Made by a program: the position numbers and the translations under genes. DNA of 64,000 nucleotides, taken from Hoeflea_A sp965216535. GTDB lineage: Bacteria > Pseudomonadota > Alphaproteobacteria > Rhizobiales > Rhizobiaceae. The stretch spans positions 2,852,001 to 2,916,000 of the forward strand of contig OZ244175.1 of the NCBI GenBank assembly GCA_965216535.1. The letters are read 5' to 3'. Below, piece by piece: positions 35,258 through 44,630 of this stretch. Position 1 is the stretch's first letter. Each line of letters begins with the position of its first letter. The notes beneath the pieces are model-generated. The model was not told the DNA's origin, made no database searches, and worked only from the letters and a program-made list of their open reading frames with translations.

Positions 35258-36925
35258 ATGCTCACACATTTGTCGATCCGGGATATCGTTCTGATCGATC
35301 GTCTCGACCTGACATTCGTGGACGGCCTGTCGGTGTTGACCGGAGAAACCGGCGCGGGGAAGTCGATCCTGCTCGACAGCCTTTCTCTCGCCTTGGGTGC
35401 TCGCGGTGATGGATCACTGGTGCGTGCCGGGGCAGAACGGGGGCAGGTGACGGCGGTGTTCGATGTGGCTATGGACCATCCAGCCCGCCTGCTGCTGCGC
35501 GAAAACGGCCTCGATGACGAAGGCGATCTGATCTTCCGGCGGACCCAGAGTTCCGATGGCCGAACCAAGGTCTATATCAACGACCAGCCGGCGAGCGTCT
35601 CGCTGATGCGCCAGATCGGGCGCCTGCTGGTCGAGATCCATGGACAGCATGACGACCGCGCGCTGGTCGATCCCGATGCGCATCGTCGCTTGCTCGACGC
35701 CTTTGGTGGACTGGGTGGGGCGGCCGAGGCCGTGGCCGAAGCCCATCAAGCCTGGCGCAGCGCGGAGCGCGCTTGTCGCGAACATCGCGAACGGGTCGAA
35801 GAGGCGGCACGGGAGGCGGACTATCTCCGGGCTTCCGTTGAGGAGCTCGAGACCCTGTCACCGGTGGACGGCGAAGAGGATGAACTGGCGGAACGCCGCA
35901 CGGCAATGATGAAAGCGGAAAAAATCGCCGCCGATATCAATGATGCGCACGATGTCCTATCCGGCCAGTCATCGCCGGTGCCTGTTCTGAATTCCCTGCT
36001 TCGCAAGCTGGAGCGCAAATCGGCGGAAGCGCCCGGGCTGCTTGATACAGTTGTCGAAGCGATGGGCGGTGCGGTCGACCGGTTGTCCGATGCCCAGATG
36101 GCGGTGGAGGCAGCCATCGTGGCGGCCGATTTTGATCCGCAGGAACTGGAGGATTGCGAGGAGCGACTTTTTGCGTTGCGCGCCGCCTCACGTAAATATG
36201 CCGTCCCCGTTTCGGAACTGCCGGCGCTGGCTGTACGCATGGTGACGGCTTTGGCTGAATTGGATGCAGGCGAGGAACGGCTTATTGCCCTTCAGGCGGC
36301 GGTGGACGAGACGCTAAACTACTATCGTCTGGCGGCCCGCGACCTGTCTGAACGACGGCACGCGACCGGTGAAGCGCTGGCGGCGGCTGTCATGGCTGAA
36401 TTGCCATCGCTGAAACTCGACCGGGCGCGGTTTACGGTCGAGATTTCCAGTGACGAGGAAACACGCAGCGCAGACGGGTTCGACCAGGTTGCCTTTTATG
36501 TGCAGACCAATCCGGGGACCCGCGCCGGACCGATCCTCAAGGTTGCCTCCGGTGGAGAGCTGTCGCGATTCCTGCTGGCGCTGAAGGTGGCGTTGGCCGA
36601 CCGTGGTTCAGCACCCACCCTGGTGTTCGACGAAATCGACACAGGGGTCGGCGGTGCGGTGGCCGACGCCATTGGCAAACGGTTGAAGCGGCTGAGCGAT
36701 ACGGTCCAGGTCCTTTCCGTTACCCATGCACCGCAAGTGGCGGCACGCGCCGGAACACACATGCTGATTGCCAAGGGTGCCAAGAGCGAGGATGCGTTGA
36801 CCACTCGGGTGCGCACCATGGATGACGATTCGCGCCGCGAGGAAATTGCCCGCATGTTGGCCGGCGCCACAATTACGGACGAGGCACGCGCCGCTGCCGG
36901 CAAACTGTTGGCGCAGGACGTTTGA
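35258..36925 (+). CDS. recN: DNA repair ATPase RecN
   Basis: 555 residues, SMC-like. Walker A GETGAGKS at 29-36; Walker B region TLVFDEIDTGVGG near the C-terminus; signature segment SGGELSRFLLALK before it. The middle third is coiled-coil-like and rich in Glu/Ala/Arg. RecN acts in double-strand break repair. It lies 146 bp after bamD, and ligA starts 19 bp downstream, so the two DNA-repair genes are likely co-transcribed. Confidence 0.95.
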   Translation: MLTHLSIRDIVLIDRLDLTFVDGLSVLTGETGAGKSILLDSLSLALGARGDGSLVRAGAERGQVTAVFDVAMDHPARLLLRENGLDDEGDLIFRRTQSSDGRTKVYINDQPASVSLMRQIGRLLVEIHGQHDDRALVDPDAHRRLLDAFGGLGGAAEAVAEAHQAWRSAERACREHRERVEEAAREADYLRASVEELETLSPVDGEEDELAERRTAMMKAEKIAADINDAHDVLSGQSSPVPVLNSLLRKLERKSAEAPGLLDTVVEAMGGAVDRLSDAQMAVEAAIVAADFDPQELEDCEERLFALRAASRKYAVPVSELPALAVRMVTALAELDAGEERLIALQAAVDETLNYYRLAARDLSERRHATGEALAAAVMAELPSLKLDRARFTVEISSDEETRSADGFDQVAFYVQTNPGTRAGPILKVASGGELSRFLLALKVALADRGSAPTLVFDEIDTGVGGAVADAIGKRLKRLSDTVQVLSVTHAPQVAARAGTHMLIAKGAKSEDALTTRVRTMDDDSRREEIARMLAGATITDEARAAAGKLLAQDV

Positions 36926-36944
36926 ACATCCATCAGGGGTCAGG

Positions 36945-39089
36945 ATGACATCTACCGAGAGCATTGCGGTCGAGGCGTTGACCGAAGAGCAGGCAGCAGA
37001 AGAGCTGGCGCGTCTGGCCGCGGAAATTGCCGATCACAACCGCTATTACCATACCGATGATAGGCCGGTGATTTCGGACGCCGATTACGATGCCCTGAAA
37101 CGGCGAAACCTGGAGATTGAACAGCGCTTTCCGGATCTCAAGCGTGACGATTCGCCCAGCGACCGTGTGGGCGGCGCTGTTCTCGACAAGTTCGACAAGG
37201 TCAGCCATCGCGTCGCCATGCTGTCACTGGACAACGCGTTTTCGGACGAAGACGTCCGGGATTTTTCCGAGCGCGTCCGCCGGTTCCTGAAAATGGATGC
37301 CGATGCTCCGCTTGCCATGACGGCAGAGCCGAAGATCGATGGACTGTCGCTGTCTCTGCGCTACGAGCAGGGCAGGCTTGTCACGGCAGCTACACGCGGT
37401 GATGGCGCCGTCGGTGAAAACGTCACTGAGAATGCCCGGACCATTCGTGATATTCCGCAAATGCTGAGGGGCAATGTTCCCGACGTCATGGAAATTCGCG
37501 GCGAGGTCTATATGACCAAATCGGATTTTGCCGAATTGAACCAGCGCCAGGAGGCGGCCGGCAAACAGACATACGTCAATCCGCGCAACACGGCCGCCGG
37601 CTCATTGCGGCAACTCGACACGTCGATCACCGCAAGTCGTCCGCTGAAATTCTTTGCTTATGCCTGGGGTGACTATAGTGAACTGCCGGCTGGCAACCAG
37701 ATGGACGTTGTTTCCCGGTTTGGAGATTGGGGCTTCGTCATCAACCCGATGATGCGGTTGTGCGACACGGTGTCTGCCATGTTGGAGCAGTACCGTTGGA
37801 TCGAGCAGCAGCGAGCTGATCTCGCCTACGATATCGACGGCGTCGTCTACAAGGTCGATGACCTGGCGCTGCAGGCACGGCTTGGTTTCAGGTCCGGCAG
37901 CCCGCGTTGGGCGATCGCTCACAAGTTCCCCGCAGAGACGGCGACCACAGTTCTTGAGGCGATCGAGATCCAGGTCGGCCGCACCGGTGCGCTGAGCCCG
38001 GTGGCCCGGCTCGAACCTGTCACCGTCGGCGGTGTCGTTGTGTCCAACGCGACGCTGCACAACGAGGACTACATCGCCGGCATTGGCAGTGACGGCGAGC
38101 AGATCCGGGAAGGCAAGGACCTGAGGGTCGGCGACACCGTGACGATCTACCGGGCCGGCGACGTGATCCCCAAGGTCATGGACGTGGACCTGTCCAAACG
38201 GCCGAAGGACTCGAAACCGTTTGACTTTCCGGAAACCTGTCCGGCCTGCGGCAGTCCTGCTACGCGCGAGGTCAACGAAAAGACCGGTCGCATCGATTCT
38301 GTGCGGCGTTGCACCGGGGCACTGATCTGTCCGGCGCAGGCTGTCGAAAAGTTGAAGCATTTCGTTTCGCGTAATGCCTTTGATATCGACGGCTTCGGTG
38401 AGAAGCAGGCGGAGGCCTTCTATCGTGCCGATCTGGTCAAGAACCCGGCTGATATCTTTACATTGCGGGCTCGGGACGAGGCGTCGGACCTCACCAAGCT
38501 GAAAAATCGCGAGGGCTGGGGGGAGCAGAGCGCCGCCAATCTGTTCGAGGCGATCGAGGCGCGGCGCAATGTCGATCTGCATCGATTCATCTTCGCGTTG
38601 GGTATTCGCCATGTCGGCGAGGGCAATGCCAAGATCCTCGCCCGCACCTACCATTCGGCCGCCGCGTTCATTGCCGCCATGAAGGCGGCGCAGGATCCGG
38701 AAGGCGAAGCCTGGAACGACCTCGTCAATATCGATGGAATCGGGCCGATCGTCGCGCACGCCATCATCGAGTTCTTCGGCGAGCCTCACAATGCGGCAAT
38801 CGTGGACGAGCTCCTGACCCATGTGCATCCGACGGACGCGGAAATCGTTGCAACCGACTCTCCCGTGGCCGGCAAGACGGTCGTCTTCACCGGATCACTG
38901 GAGCGCATGTCGCGTGACGAAGCCAAGGCGATGGCCGAACGCCTGGGTGCAAAGACCGCCGGTTCGGTGTCAAAGAAAACCGATCTTGTGGTCGCCGGCC
39001 CAGGCGCCGGCTCGAAGCGCAAGAAGGCGGAAGAACTCGGAATCGAGATCATCGACGAAGATGGCTGGTTCGACAAAGTCGGTGAATAA
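36945..39089 (+). CDS. ligA: NAD-dependent DNA ligase LigA
   Basis: 714 residues from the ATG at 36945; the open frame continues upstream within recN but is a shadow there. Adenylation domain with KIDG (Lys130), OB fold, four-Cys zinc finger (CPACG ... RRCTGALICP), helix-hairpin-helix region and a C-terminal BRCT domain (about 635-714, AGKTVVFTGSLERMSR onward). It seals nicks in replication and repair using NAD+. Confidence 0.97.
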   Translation: MTSTESIAVEALTEEQAAEELARLAAEIADHNRYYHTDDRPVISDADYDALKRRNLEIEQRFPDLKRDDSPSDRVGGAVLDKFDKVSHRVAMLSLDNAFSDEDVRDFSERVRRFLKMDADAPLAMTAEPKIDGLSLSLRYEQGRLVTAATRGDGAVGENVTENARTIRDIPQMLRGNVPDVMEIRGEVYMTKSDFAELNQRQEAAGKQTYVNPRNTAAGSLRQLDTSITASRPLKFFAYAWGDYSELPAGNQMDVVSRFGDWGFVINPMMRLCDTVSAMLEQYRWIEQQRADLAYDIDGVVYKVDDLALQARLGFRSGSPRWAIAHKFPAETATTVLEAIEIQVGRTGALSPVARLEPVTVGGVVVSNATLHNEDYIAGIGSDGEQIREGKDLRVGDTVTIYRAGDVIPKVMDVDLSKRPKDSKPFDFPETCPACGSPATREVNEKTGRIDSVRRCTGALICPAQAVEKLKHFVSRNAFDIDGFGEKQAEAFYRADLVKNPADIFTLRARDEASDLTKLKNREGWGEQSAANLFEAIEARRNVDLHRFIFALGIRHVGEGNAKILARTYHSAAAFIAAMKAAQDPEGEAWNDLVNIDGIGPIVAHAIIEFFGEPHNAAIVDELLTHVHPTDAEIVATDSPVAGKTVVFTGSLERMSRDEAKAMAERLGAKTAGSVSKKTDLVVAGPGAGSKRKKAEELGIEIIDEDGWFDKVGE

Positions 39090-39093
39090 CATG

Positions 39094-40029
39094 TCAGCCG
39101 TATTCATGCTCGCGTGAGACTTCCTGAATCAACGACTGAACGGCATGTGTGACCGGTGAGAAGGGCCGTGTGCGGCAGCTCAGATAGAATGACATCGGCT
39201 CCAGCGGTGTCTCCACCTGGACTACGCCCAGCCGCCCCTCGGCAAGGTGGTGTGGAACTGTCACCGGAGGAATGGCCGCGACGCCGAGCCCGTTTTCGGC
39301 GAGCCAGATCATCGTAGACATAGAGTTCGTGGTGCTGCGTGTTATTCGGTCGCGCAGTGTCTCGCCAAAGTAATGGTCGAGATATTTCGCCGGAGGGCTG
39401 TTGGAGAGGTAACCGATCAGCGGAAGTTTCGTCAGTTCCTGAAGCGTGTAGACCCGGTCCTGGTCGAACAGGTCAGGGCTCGCAACCCATTGCATCGGAT
39501 AGTTGCCAATGCGCTCGTTGCGGATATCTGCCTCATCGCAGGCCGAAACTGAAACGCACATCAGAATGGATGCATTGTTGAGCAGCGAGTGCAGCAACTG
39601 GGTGCTCTCCGTGGTGATTTCGAGTTCGATATTCGGGTAGCGCTCGCGCATCCTGTTGAGCAACGCGGGCAGCCAGGTCCTGGCAACCGTCTCGACAAAT
39701 CCGACCCGAACGATCCCCGATGGATCTCGCCCTCGCGAAAACCAGGCCCCAAGATCGTCAGCGCTGTCGAGGACTTTCTCCGCCAGCCGCAGTGCTTCTC
39801 TTCCTTCCGGCGTCAGTTCGACCGATTGCCTGTCGCGGGAAAAGAGCCGCACCCCGAACTCTTCTTCCAGAGTTGATATGCGCGCGGAAATGGCCGGCTG
39901 GGTCACCGACAGTCGACGGGCGACCGCATGGTAATTCCGGTAACGAGCCAGCCAGTAGAAGGTTCTCAGGTTCTTGAGGGTCAGCGTCGAATCTCGATGC
40001 AGGGATTGTTCCCTCGCTACTTTGTCCAT
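39094..40029 (-). CDS. LysR-type transcriptional regulator
   Basis: 311 residues. N-terminal winged HTH (about 17-75: LRTFYWLARYRNYHAVARRLSVTQPAISARI) and a substrate-binding domain. Divergent from the DUF3830/ABC transporter genes across a 149-bp A/T-rich spacer, so it very probably regulates that operon in response to its substrate. It ends just 4 bp from the ligA stop (convergent). Confidence 0.9.
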   Translation of the reverse strand: MDKVAREQSLHRDSTLTLKNLRTFYWLARYRNYHAVARRLSVTQPAISARISTLEEEFGVRLFSRDRQSVELTPEGREALRLAEKVLDSADDLGAWFSRGRDPSGIVRVGFVETVARTWLPALLNRMRERYPNIELEITTESTQLLHSLLNNASILMCVSVSACDEADIRNERIGNYPMQWVASPDLFDQDRVYTLQELTKLPLIGYLSNSPPAKYLDHYFGETLRDRITRSTTNSMSTMIWLAENGLGVAAIPPVTVPHHLAEGRLGVVQVETPLEPMSFYLSCRTRPFSPVTHAVQSLIQEVSREHEYG

Positions 40030-40178
40030 CTACGGGATAGTCCTGATCAATCTCATTTATCAGAAGATACATATTATTAATTCGCGTATTTGTCACGCAG
40101 GTGCCAATGTGGCGATGCGGCGGTCCATGAAACAGGGCGCCGAAACCATTGTGCCATCATTCTGGAGGTCCCTCGAAC

Positions 40179-40655
40179 ATGGCTGGACGGCAACTCTATA
40201 TGGAATTCGTCGACAGCGGTCCCCGCGGCGTCATTACGCTTTATGACGAAAACGCTCCGCGAACCTGTGAAACGCTGTGGACTGCCTTGGCCAAGCCGGT
40301 TCGCATGACGGCAATTCACGCAATGTTTGCCGGTCCGGAAATCATGACCGGTTTGCCGGAAGAAGCACAGACCTTCGATCCTTTGTCGATTCCGGCCGAA
40401 AACCAGACATGTTTTCCGGAGCCGGGTGAATGCCTTTGGTTTTACCAGGGCGCCAATGCCATGAAGGGACTGCCAGAGGAACTTTGGGAGATAGGTGTGT
40501 TCTACGATGCCGGAGCGCGCACGCATGGCCCGCTCGGATACACGCCTTGCAACATGTTCGGCAGGATCACGGAGGGGCTTGAGGCATTCGCCGCGGTCTG
40601 CCGCATGACCCGGATCGAGGGCGTTAAGACAGTGGAACTGGGCAGGCTGACATAG
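40179..40655 (+). CDS. DUF3830 (cyclophilin-like) protein
   Basis: 158 residues from the ATG at 40179 with GGAGG upstream. The N-terminal half (LYMEFVDSGPRGVITLYDENAPRTCETLWTAL) and the later HGPLGYTPCNMFGRI segment match the DUF3830 family, which has a cyclophilin-like barrel and no settled function. Members are often found beside transporter and amidohydrolase genes. Here it heads an ABC transporter operon under a divergent LysR gene. A role in binding or processing the transported compound is inference. Confidence 0.82.
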   Translation: MAGRQLYMEFVDSGPRGVITLYDENAPRTCETLWTALAKPVRMTAIHAMFAGPEIMTGLPEEAQTFDPLSIPAENQTCFPEPGECLWFYQGANAMKGLPEELWEIGVFYDAGARTHGPLGYTPCNMFGRITEGLEAFAAVCRMTRIEGVKTVELGRLT

Positions 40656-40700
40656 GCGGAGAGAGCCTGTGAGAAAAACAATAGAACGGAAGGATCAGAC

Positions 40701-41738
40701 ATGAGGAAATCGATACAAATCGGTGCTGCGCTGACATTGGCGGCATCTCTTTACGCCTCGTCGGTACTCGCCGAGGATGAACTGGTGATCAACTCCTTTG
40801 GCGGTGCCTATGAAAAGATCCACCGGGATCTGGTTATCACGCCCTTCGAGGAAGAGCACGGAGTTAAGGTCAAAGTCATAACGGCCTATTCGGCTGACAC
40901 GCTGGCACAATTGCGCGCTCAGAAGGACAATCCCCAATTCGACGTGGTCCACTTCTCCGGTGGCCTGGAAACCGCGGCTGCGAATGAAGGACTGTTGTCG
41001 CCGATCAAACCGGAAGAGTTGGCGAACTATGACCAGATGTACCCTTTCGCCGTGGCCGGGCTGGAGAAGGGGGTCGGACCGATGTATTCGACAGCGGTTA
41101 TCGGCCTTCTCTACAACTCCGATCAGGTGGATGGCGACGGTCTCTCCTGGAAACATCTGGCCGATTCCAAATACGCTGACCACGTCCTGTTGACGGATGC
41201 CGCCAGCAATACCTACGGCATGCTCGGCATGTTGATGATCAATAAGGTCAATGGCGGAACGCTTGATGACATCCAGCCGGGCCTCGATTTTGTCAAGATG
41301 ATTTTGCCGACCTCGACAGTCGTCTCGAAATCTCCGGAGATCCAGCAAAACTTTGCGCAGGGGAATGCCTGGATAGCGCCCTATGCCCAGGACTATGCCT
41401 TTACCCTGACGAAAGCTGGTCTTCCGGTGAAATTTGCGCTTCCTGCGGAAGGTGGCGTTCTTGCACCGATCACGGTCAATCTCGTGGAAGGGCGGCCTAA
41501 CCGTGATCTGGCTCTCAAGTTCATCGACTATTCCATCCGGGCGCAGGCATCCAAGGGCTGGGCCGACGCCTTGCGCTATTCGCCCACCAACAAGACGGTG
41601 GAACTGTCGCCGGAGGTGGCCGCAGAGGTAACCTTCGGCCCGGAGGCGGCCGACAAACTGGTTGCTTTCGACGCGGAAAAGATCGCAAAAAACAAACCGA
41701 CATGGAACGAGGCCTGGACAAGGGCGATCGCGAAGTAA
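40701..41738 (+). CDS. ABC transporter periplasmic binding protein (PotD-like)
   Basis: 345 residues with a Sec signal peptide (about 1-24, ending SVLAED). The mature protein starts LVINSFGGAYEKIHRDLVITPFEEEHGV, typical of the spermidine/putrescine-type solute-binding family. It follows DUF3830 by 45 bp. Two inverted repeats separate it from the permease gene, a common arrangement that gives the binding protein higher expression. The ligand is unknown. Confidence 0.9.
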   Translation: MRKSIQIGAALTLAASLYASSVLAEDELVINSFGGAYEKIHRDLVITPFEEEHGVKVKVITAYSADTLAQLRAQKDNPQFDVVHFSGGLETAAANEGLLSPIKPEELANYDQMYPFAVAGLEKGVGPMYSTAVIGLLYNSDQVDGDGLSWKHLADSKYADHVLLTDAASNTYGMLGMLMINKVNGGTLDDIQPGLDFVKMILPTSTVVSKSPEIQQNFAQGNAWIAPYAQDYAFTLTKAGLPVKFALPAEGGVLAPITVNLVEGRPNRDLALKFIDYSIRAQASKGWADALRYSPTNKTVELSPEVAAEVTFGPEAADKLVAFDAEKIAKNKPTWNEAWTRAIAK

Positions 41739-41740
41739 TC

Positions 41741-41755
41741 AGCGCCATCGGCGCT
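41741..41755 (+). repeat. short hairpin after binding-protein gene
   Basis: AGCGCC-ATC-GGCGCT, a 6-bp perfect stem with a 3-base loop, 2 bp after the binding-protein stop. Probably an RNA-stabilising or attenuating hairpin. Confidence 0.5.
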
Positions 41756-41769
41756 TGAGAACTTCGAAA

Positions 41770-41848
41770 GCACGCCGGCTGACGAACGCCCTGGGTAAAC
41801 GACCGAGACTACTCGTCTTTGCTCTGGACGTCGCTGCAGCCGGCGTGC
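41770..41848 (+). repeat. 11-bp inverted repeat spanning the binding protein-permease gap
   Basis: GCACGCCGGCT (41770-41780) and AGCCGGCGTGC (41838-41848) are exact reverse complements separated by 57 bases. Together with the preceding hairpin this could limit read-through into the permease genes or protect the upstream mRNA. Confidence 0.5.
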
Positions 41849-41867
41849 CAGGTTTTGTGGGATCGGA

Positions 41868-42718
41868 ATGGTGACGATGGCCCATTCGAGGCATTGGCGG
41901 GAGCCGCTGTTTCTCATATCACCGGGACTGATTTTCCTGGTGCTGGCCTTCTTCTTTCCGGCGTTCCAGATGCTGGCGCTCAGTCTGGTTGACGAGCAGA
42001 CCGCCGGGCTGACACTGAAACATTACGCCAAGGTGGTACAGGACGACTTCTACTGGGTGTCACTGTGCGAACCTTCCGCTTGTCGCTGATCATCACTGTG
42101 GTTTGCGTGGCGCTGGGCTTCCCGCTGGCCGTCATCATGTCGCGGGCCGGACCACGCACCCGAACGGTTTTGCTCATCCTGATCGTCCTGCCGTTGATGA
42201 CGAGTGTGGTGATCCGCACCTTCGGCTGGCTGGTCATTCTCGGTCCCGGTGGCCTGTTGAGCCTTGTGCTCACGCAAACAGGCCTGGCGGATCGACCGGT
42301 GAGCCTGATGCACACCGAGGCGGGAGTTGTCATCGCCATGGTCCAGGTTCTTCTGCCGTTCCTGGTTTTAACCACACTCGGCAGCATGAATCGCATTCCG
42401 CCGGACCTTGAATTCGCAGTCCGCACGATGGGTGCCGGATTTTTTGCAAGCCTCCGTCATGTGACTTTGCCGCTGTCACTTCCGGGACTGGTTTCGGGTT
42501 CACTGCTCGTGTTCGCCCTGTCGATCAGTTCTTTCATCACACCTTCCCTGGTTGGTGGTGTTCGGCTGCCGGTCATGGCCAGCAGCATTTACCAACAGGT
42601 GACAGGATCCTTCGACTGGGGATTTGCGGCTGCACTGTCTGTCGCCCTGTTGGCGGTGACGCTGGTTGTCATCGTTCCGTACATGATCGTTTCAAACCGC
42701 GCGGGCGGTCGCTCATGA
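41868..42718 (+). pseudogene. ABC transporter permease 1, frameshifted
   Basis: The first part (41868-about 42065) encodes MVTMAHSRHWREPLFL, one membrane helix and ...HYAKVVQDDFYWVSL. The rest (from about 42065) continues in another frame as RTFRLSLIITVVCVALGF and onward through the permease EAA loop to 42718. Joining them requires one extra base near 42,066; as written, the first frame ends at a TGA about 25 bp later. The combined product, about 283 residues with about six helices, would be a normal PotB-like permease. There is no homopolymer at the site, so a sequencing slip is not the obvious cause. The stop overlaps permease 2 by 4 bp. Confidence 0.8.
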
Positions 42719-43512
42719 TTGCCGCGGTTCCAAGATGGGTGCCGCCGGTCGCCGGACTGTTCGTCGTGGCGCTGGGCATTTTCATGCTGGTGCCGCTTTG
42801 CGTCGTGATCGTCAGTTCGGTTTCCGCCAGCGAATTTCTGGTATTTCCACCGCGCGGCCTGAGCTTCCGCTGGTACTGGAACGTGCTTCAGTCCGAGGCT
42901 TATCTGGCCGCTGCCTGGACGAGTTTGAAATTGGCCGCGCTGACGGTGGTATTCTCGCTTGGGCTCGGGACTCCAGCGGCCATCGCCCTCAGCCGTTTCG
43001 CAATCCCGGGCAAAGCCTTCATTGCGGCGCTGTTCCTTTCGCCATTGATCCTTCCGTCGCTGATATTTGCGATTGGCCTGCTGATGGTGTTCAGTATTTA
43101 CGGCAACGGACCGTCATTTGTCGGACTTACCGTCGGCCATATCGCCATCACGATCCCCTATGTTATTCGCACTGTCACGGCGGCACTGGCGGACATGGAC
43201 CCGCATCTGGACGAGGCTGCACGGATGATGGGTGCCCGATGGTGGCAGCGCTATTTTCTGGTCATACTGCCGCAATGCAGGACAGGCATGGCCGCGGGCG
43301 CTTTCTTTGCTTTCAACATCTCTTTCGATGACGCAGTCGTCGCACTTTTCATGCGGGCGCCTGACGTTGAGACGCTTCCGATGCGGATTTACAGCACCCT
43401 TGAATTCAGTCCGGATCCGTCCGTTGCCGCAGTATCCACCATCATGATCATCATGACCGTGGTCACCGTTCTGCTGCTCGATCGTATCTTCGGCCTATCG
43501 AAAATCATGTGA
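42715..43512 (+). CDS. ABC transporter permease 2 (PotC-like)
   Basis: 265 residues with about six membrane helices and the cytoplasmic EAA motif (LDEAARMMGARWWQRYFLVILPQ). Intact, in contrast to permease 1. It overlaps permease 1 by 4 bp, and the ATPase gene begins 5 bp later. Confidence 0.9.
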   Translation: MIAAVPRWVPPVAGLFVVALGIFMLVPLCVVIVSSVSASEFLVFPPRGLSFRWYWNVLQSEAYLAAAWTSLKLAALTVVFSLGLGTPAAIALSRFAIPGKAFIAALFLSPLILPSLIFAIGLLMVFSIYGNGPSFVGLTVGHIAITIPYVIRTVTAALADMDPHLDEAARMMGARWWQRYFLVILPQCRTGMAAGAFFAFNISFDDAVVALFMRAPDVETLPMRIYSTLEFSPDPSVAAVSTIMIIMTVVTVLLLDRIFGLSKIM

Positions 43513-43517
43513 GGCAA

Positions 43518-44582
43518 ATGCACCATCTGTCCATCTCGCAATTGACCAAGACGTTCGATGACTTTACAGCGCTCCGCAACATCGATTTGCAGGCTGACAA
43601 GGGTGAATTTGTCGCGTTGCTGGGCCCGAGCGGGTGCGGGAAGAGCACGCTTTTGCGGATCATTGCCGGTCTCCTGATACCAACAAGCGGGCGCGTCCAA
43701 ATTGCCGGCCGGGATGTCACCGATCTTGCGCCTGAGCGTCGGAACGTCGCCCTAATGTTCCAAAGCTACGCACTGCTGCCGCATATGACAGTTGCCGAGA
43801 ACGTGCGCTTTCCGCTGCGCATGAGCAACAAACATCCCCGTAAGGTCCAGGACAGCAGAGTCGCCGAGGCGCTCAATCTGGTTCAACTCGAAGGCCTCGG
43901 TCACCGTTATCCACGACAACTCAGTGGCGGTCAGCAGCAGCGTGTGGCGCTCGCCCGCGCCATCGTCGCCGAGCCGGATATTCTGCTGCTCGACGAACCA
44001 TTGTCGAACCTCGATGCTCGTCTGCGCGAAGACATGCAGGTCGAACTGAAGCAGTTGCACCAGAAACTCGGTTTGACCACCGTCTTTGTCACCCATGACC
44101 AGACCGAGGCCCTTGCTCTTGCGGACACGGTGGTTCTGATGAATTCCGGGCAGATCGAGCAAATGGACACCCCACAGGGCCTCTATCGCAGTCCAAGAAC
44201 GGTCTTCGCGGCCGACTTCATTGGTGGCGCCAATATCGTGGAGTTGGAGGTATCTTCCGACTCCAACGGCTGGCGTGGGTCGTTCCCGGACGGAACAAGT
44301 GTGCCGCTTGCAAATTGCGAACGTCTAAACGTGGGAAAGCACCGCTTCATGCTCCGCAAGGAAGCGGTTTACCTAGATCCTCAAGGTACCGACGCTTCGC
44401 TCGATGGCTTGGTCGAGGCGCAGAATTTTCTGGGTGGCGTGACCCGGACCGTCGTTCGCGCCGGCGGCGTCCAGCTCATCGGAGTCGCTGATCTTCCGAA
44501 CATGCTTCCGATCGGGTCAGAGGTCAGGATTGGCTGGCGGGCAGATCAGCTGCTGCCGCTGGAGGACTCATCAAAAGGCTGA
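43518..44582 (+). CDS. ABC transporter ATPase (PotA-like)
   Basis: 354 residues from the ATG at 43518; a GTG at 43509 is also in frame and overlaps permease 2. Walker A GPSGCGKST at 36-44, signature LSGGQQQRVALARA, Walker B ILLLDEPLSNLD and the switch His in VFVTHD. A C-terminal TOBE regulatory domain covers about 245-350. It powers the two permeases with the PotD-like binding protein. It converges on the M24 peptidase gene. Confidence 0.93.
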   Translation: MHHLSISQLTKTFDDFTALRNIDLQADKGEFVALLGPSGCGKSTLLRIIAGLLIPTSGRVQIAGRDVTDLAPERRNVALMFQSYALLPHMTVAENVRFPLRMSNKHPRKVQDSRVAEALNLVQLEGLGHRYPRQLSGGQQQRVALARAIVAEPDILLLDEPLSNLDARLREDMQVELKQLHQKLGLTTVFVTHDQTEALALADTVVLMNSGQIEQMDTPQGLYRSPRTVFAADFIGGANIVELEVSSDSNGWRGSFPDGTSVPLANCERLNVGKHRFMLRKEAVYLDPQGTDASLDGLVEAQNFLGGVTRTVVRAGGVQLIGVADLPNMLPIGSEVRIGWRADQLLPLEDSSKG

Positions 44583-44630
44583 ACGGCAAACTGTGGTGTC
44601 ATCGCCTGCGAAGTTGAGGTTTCAGACCCA

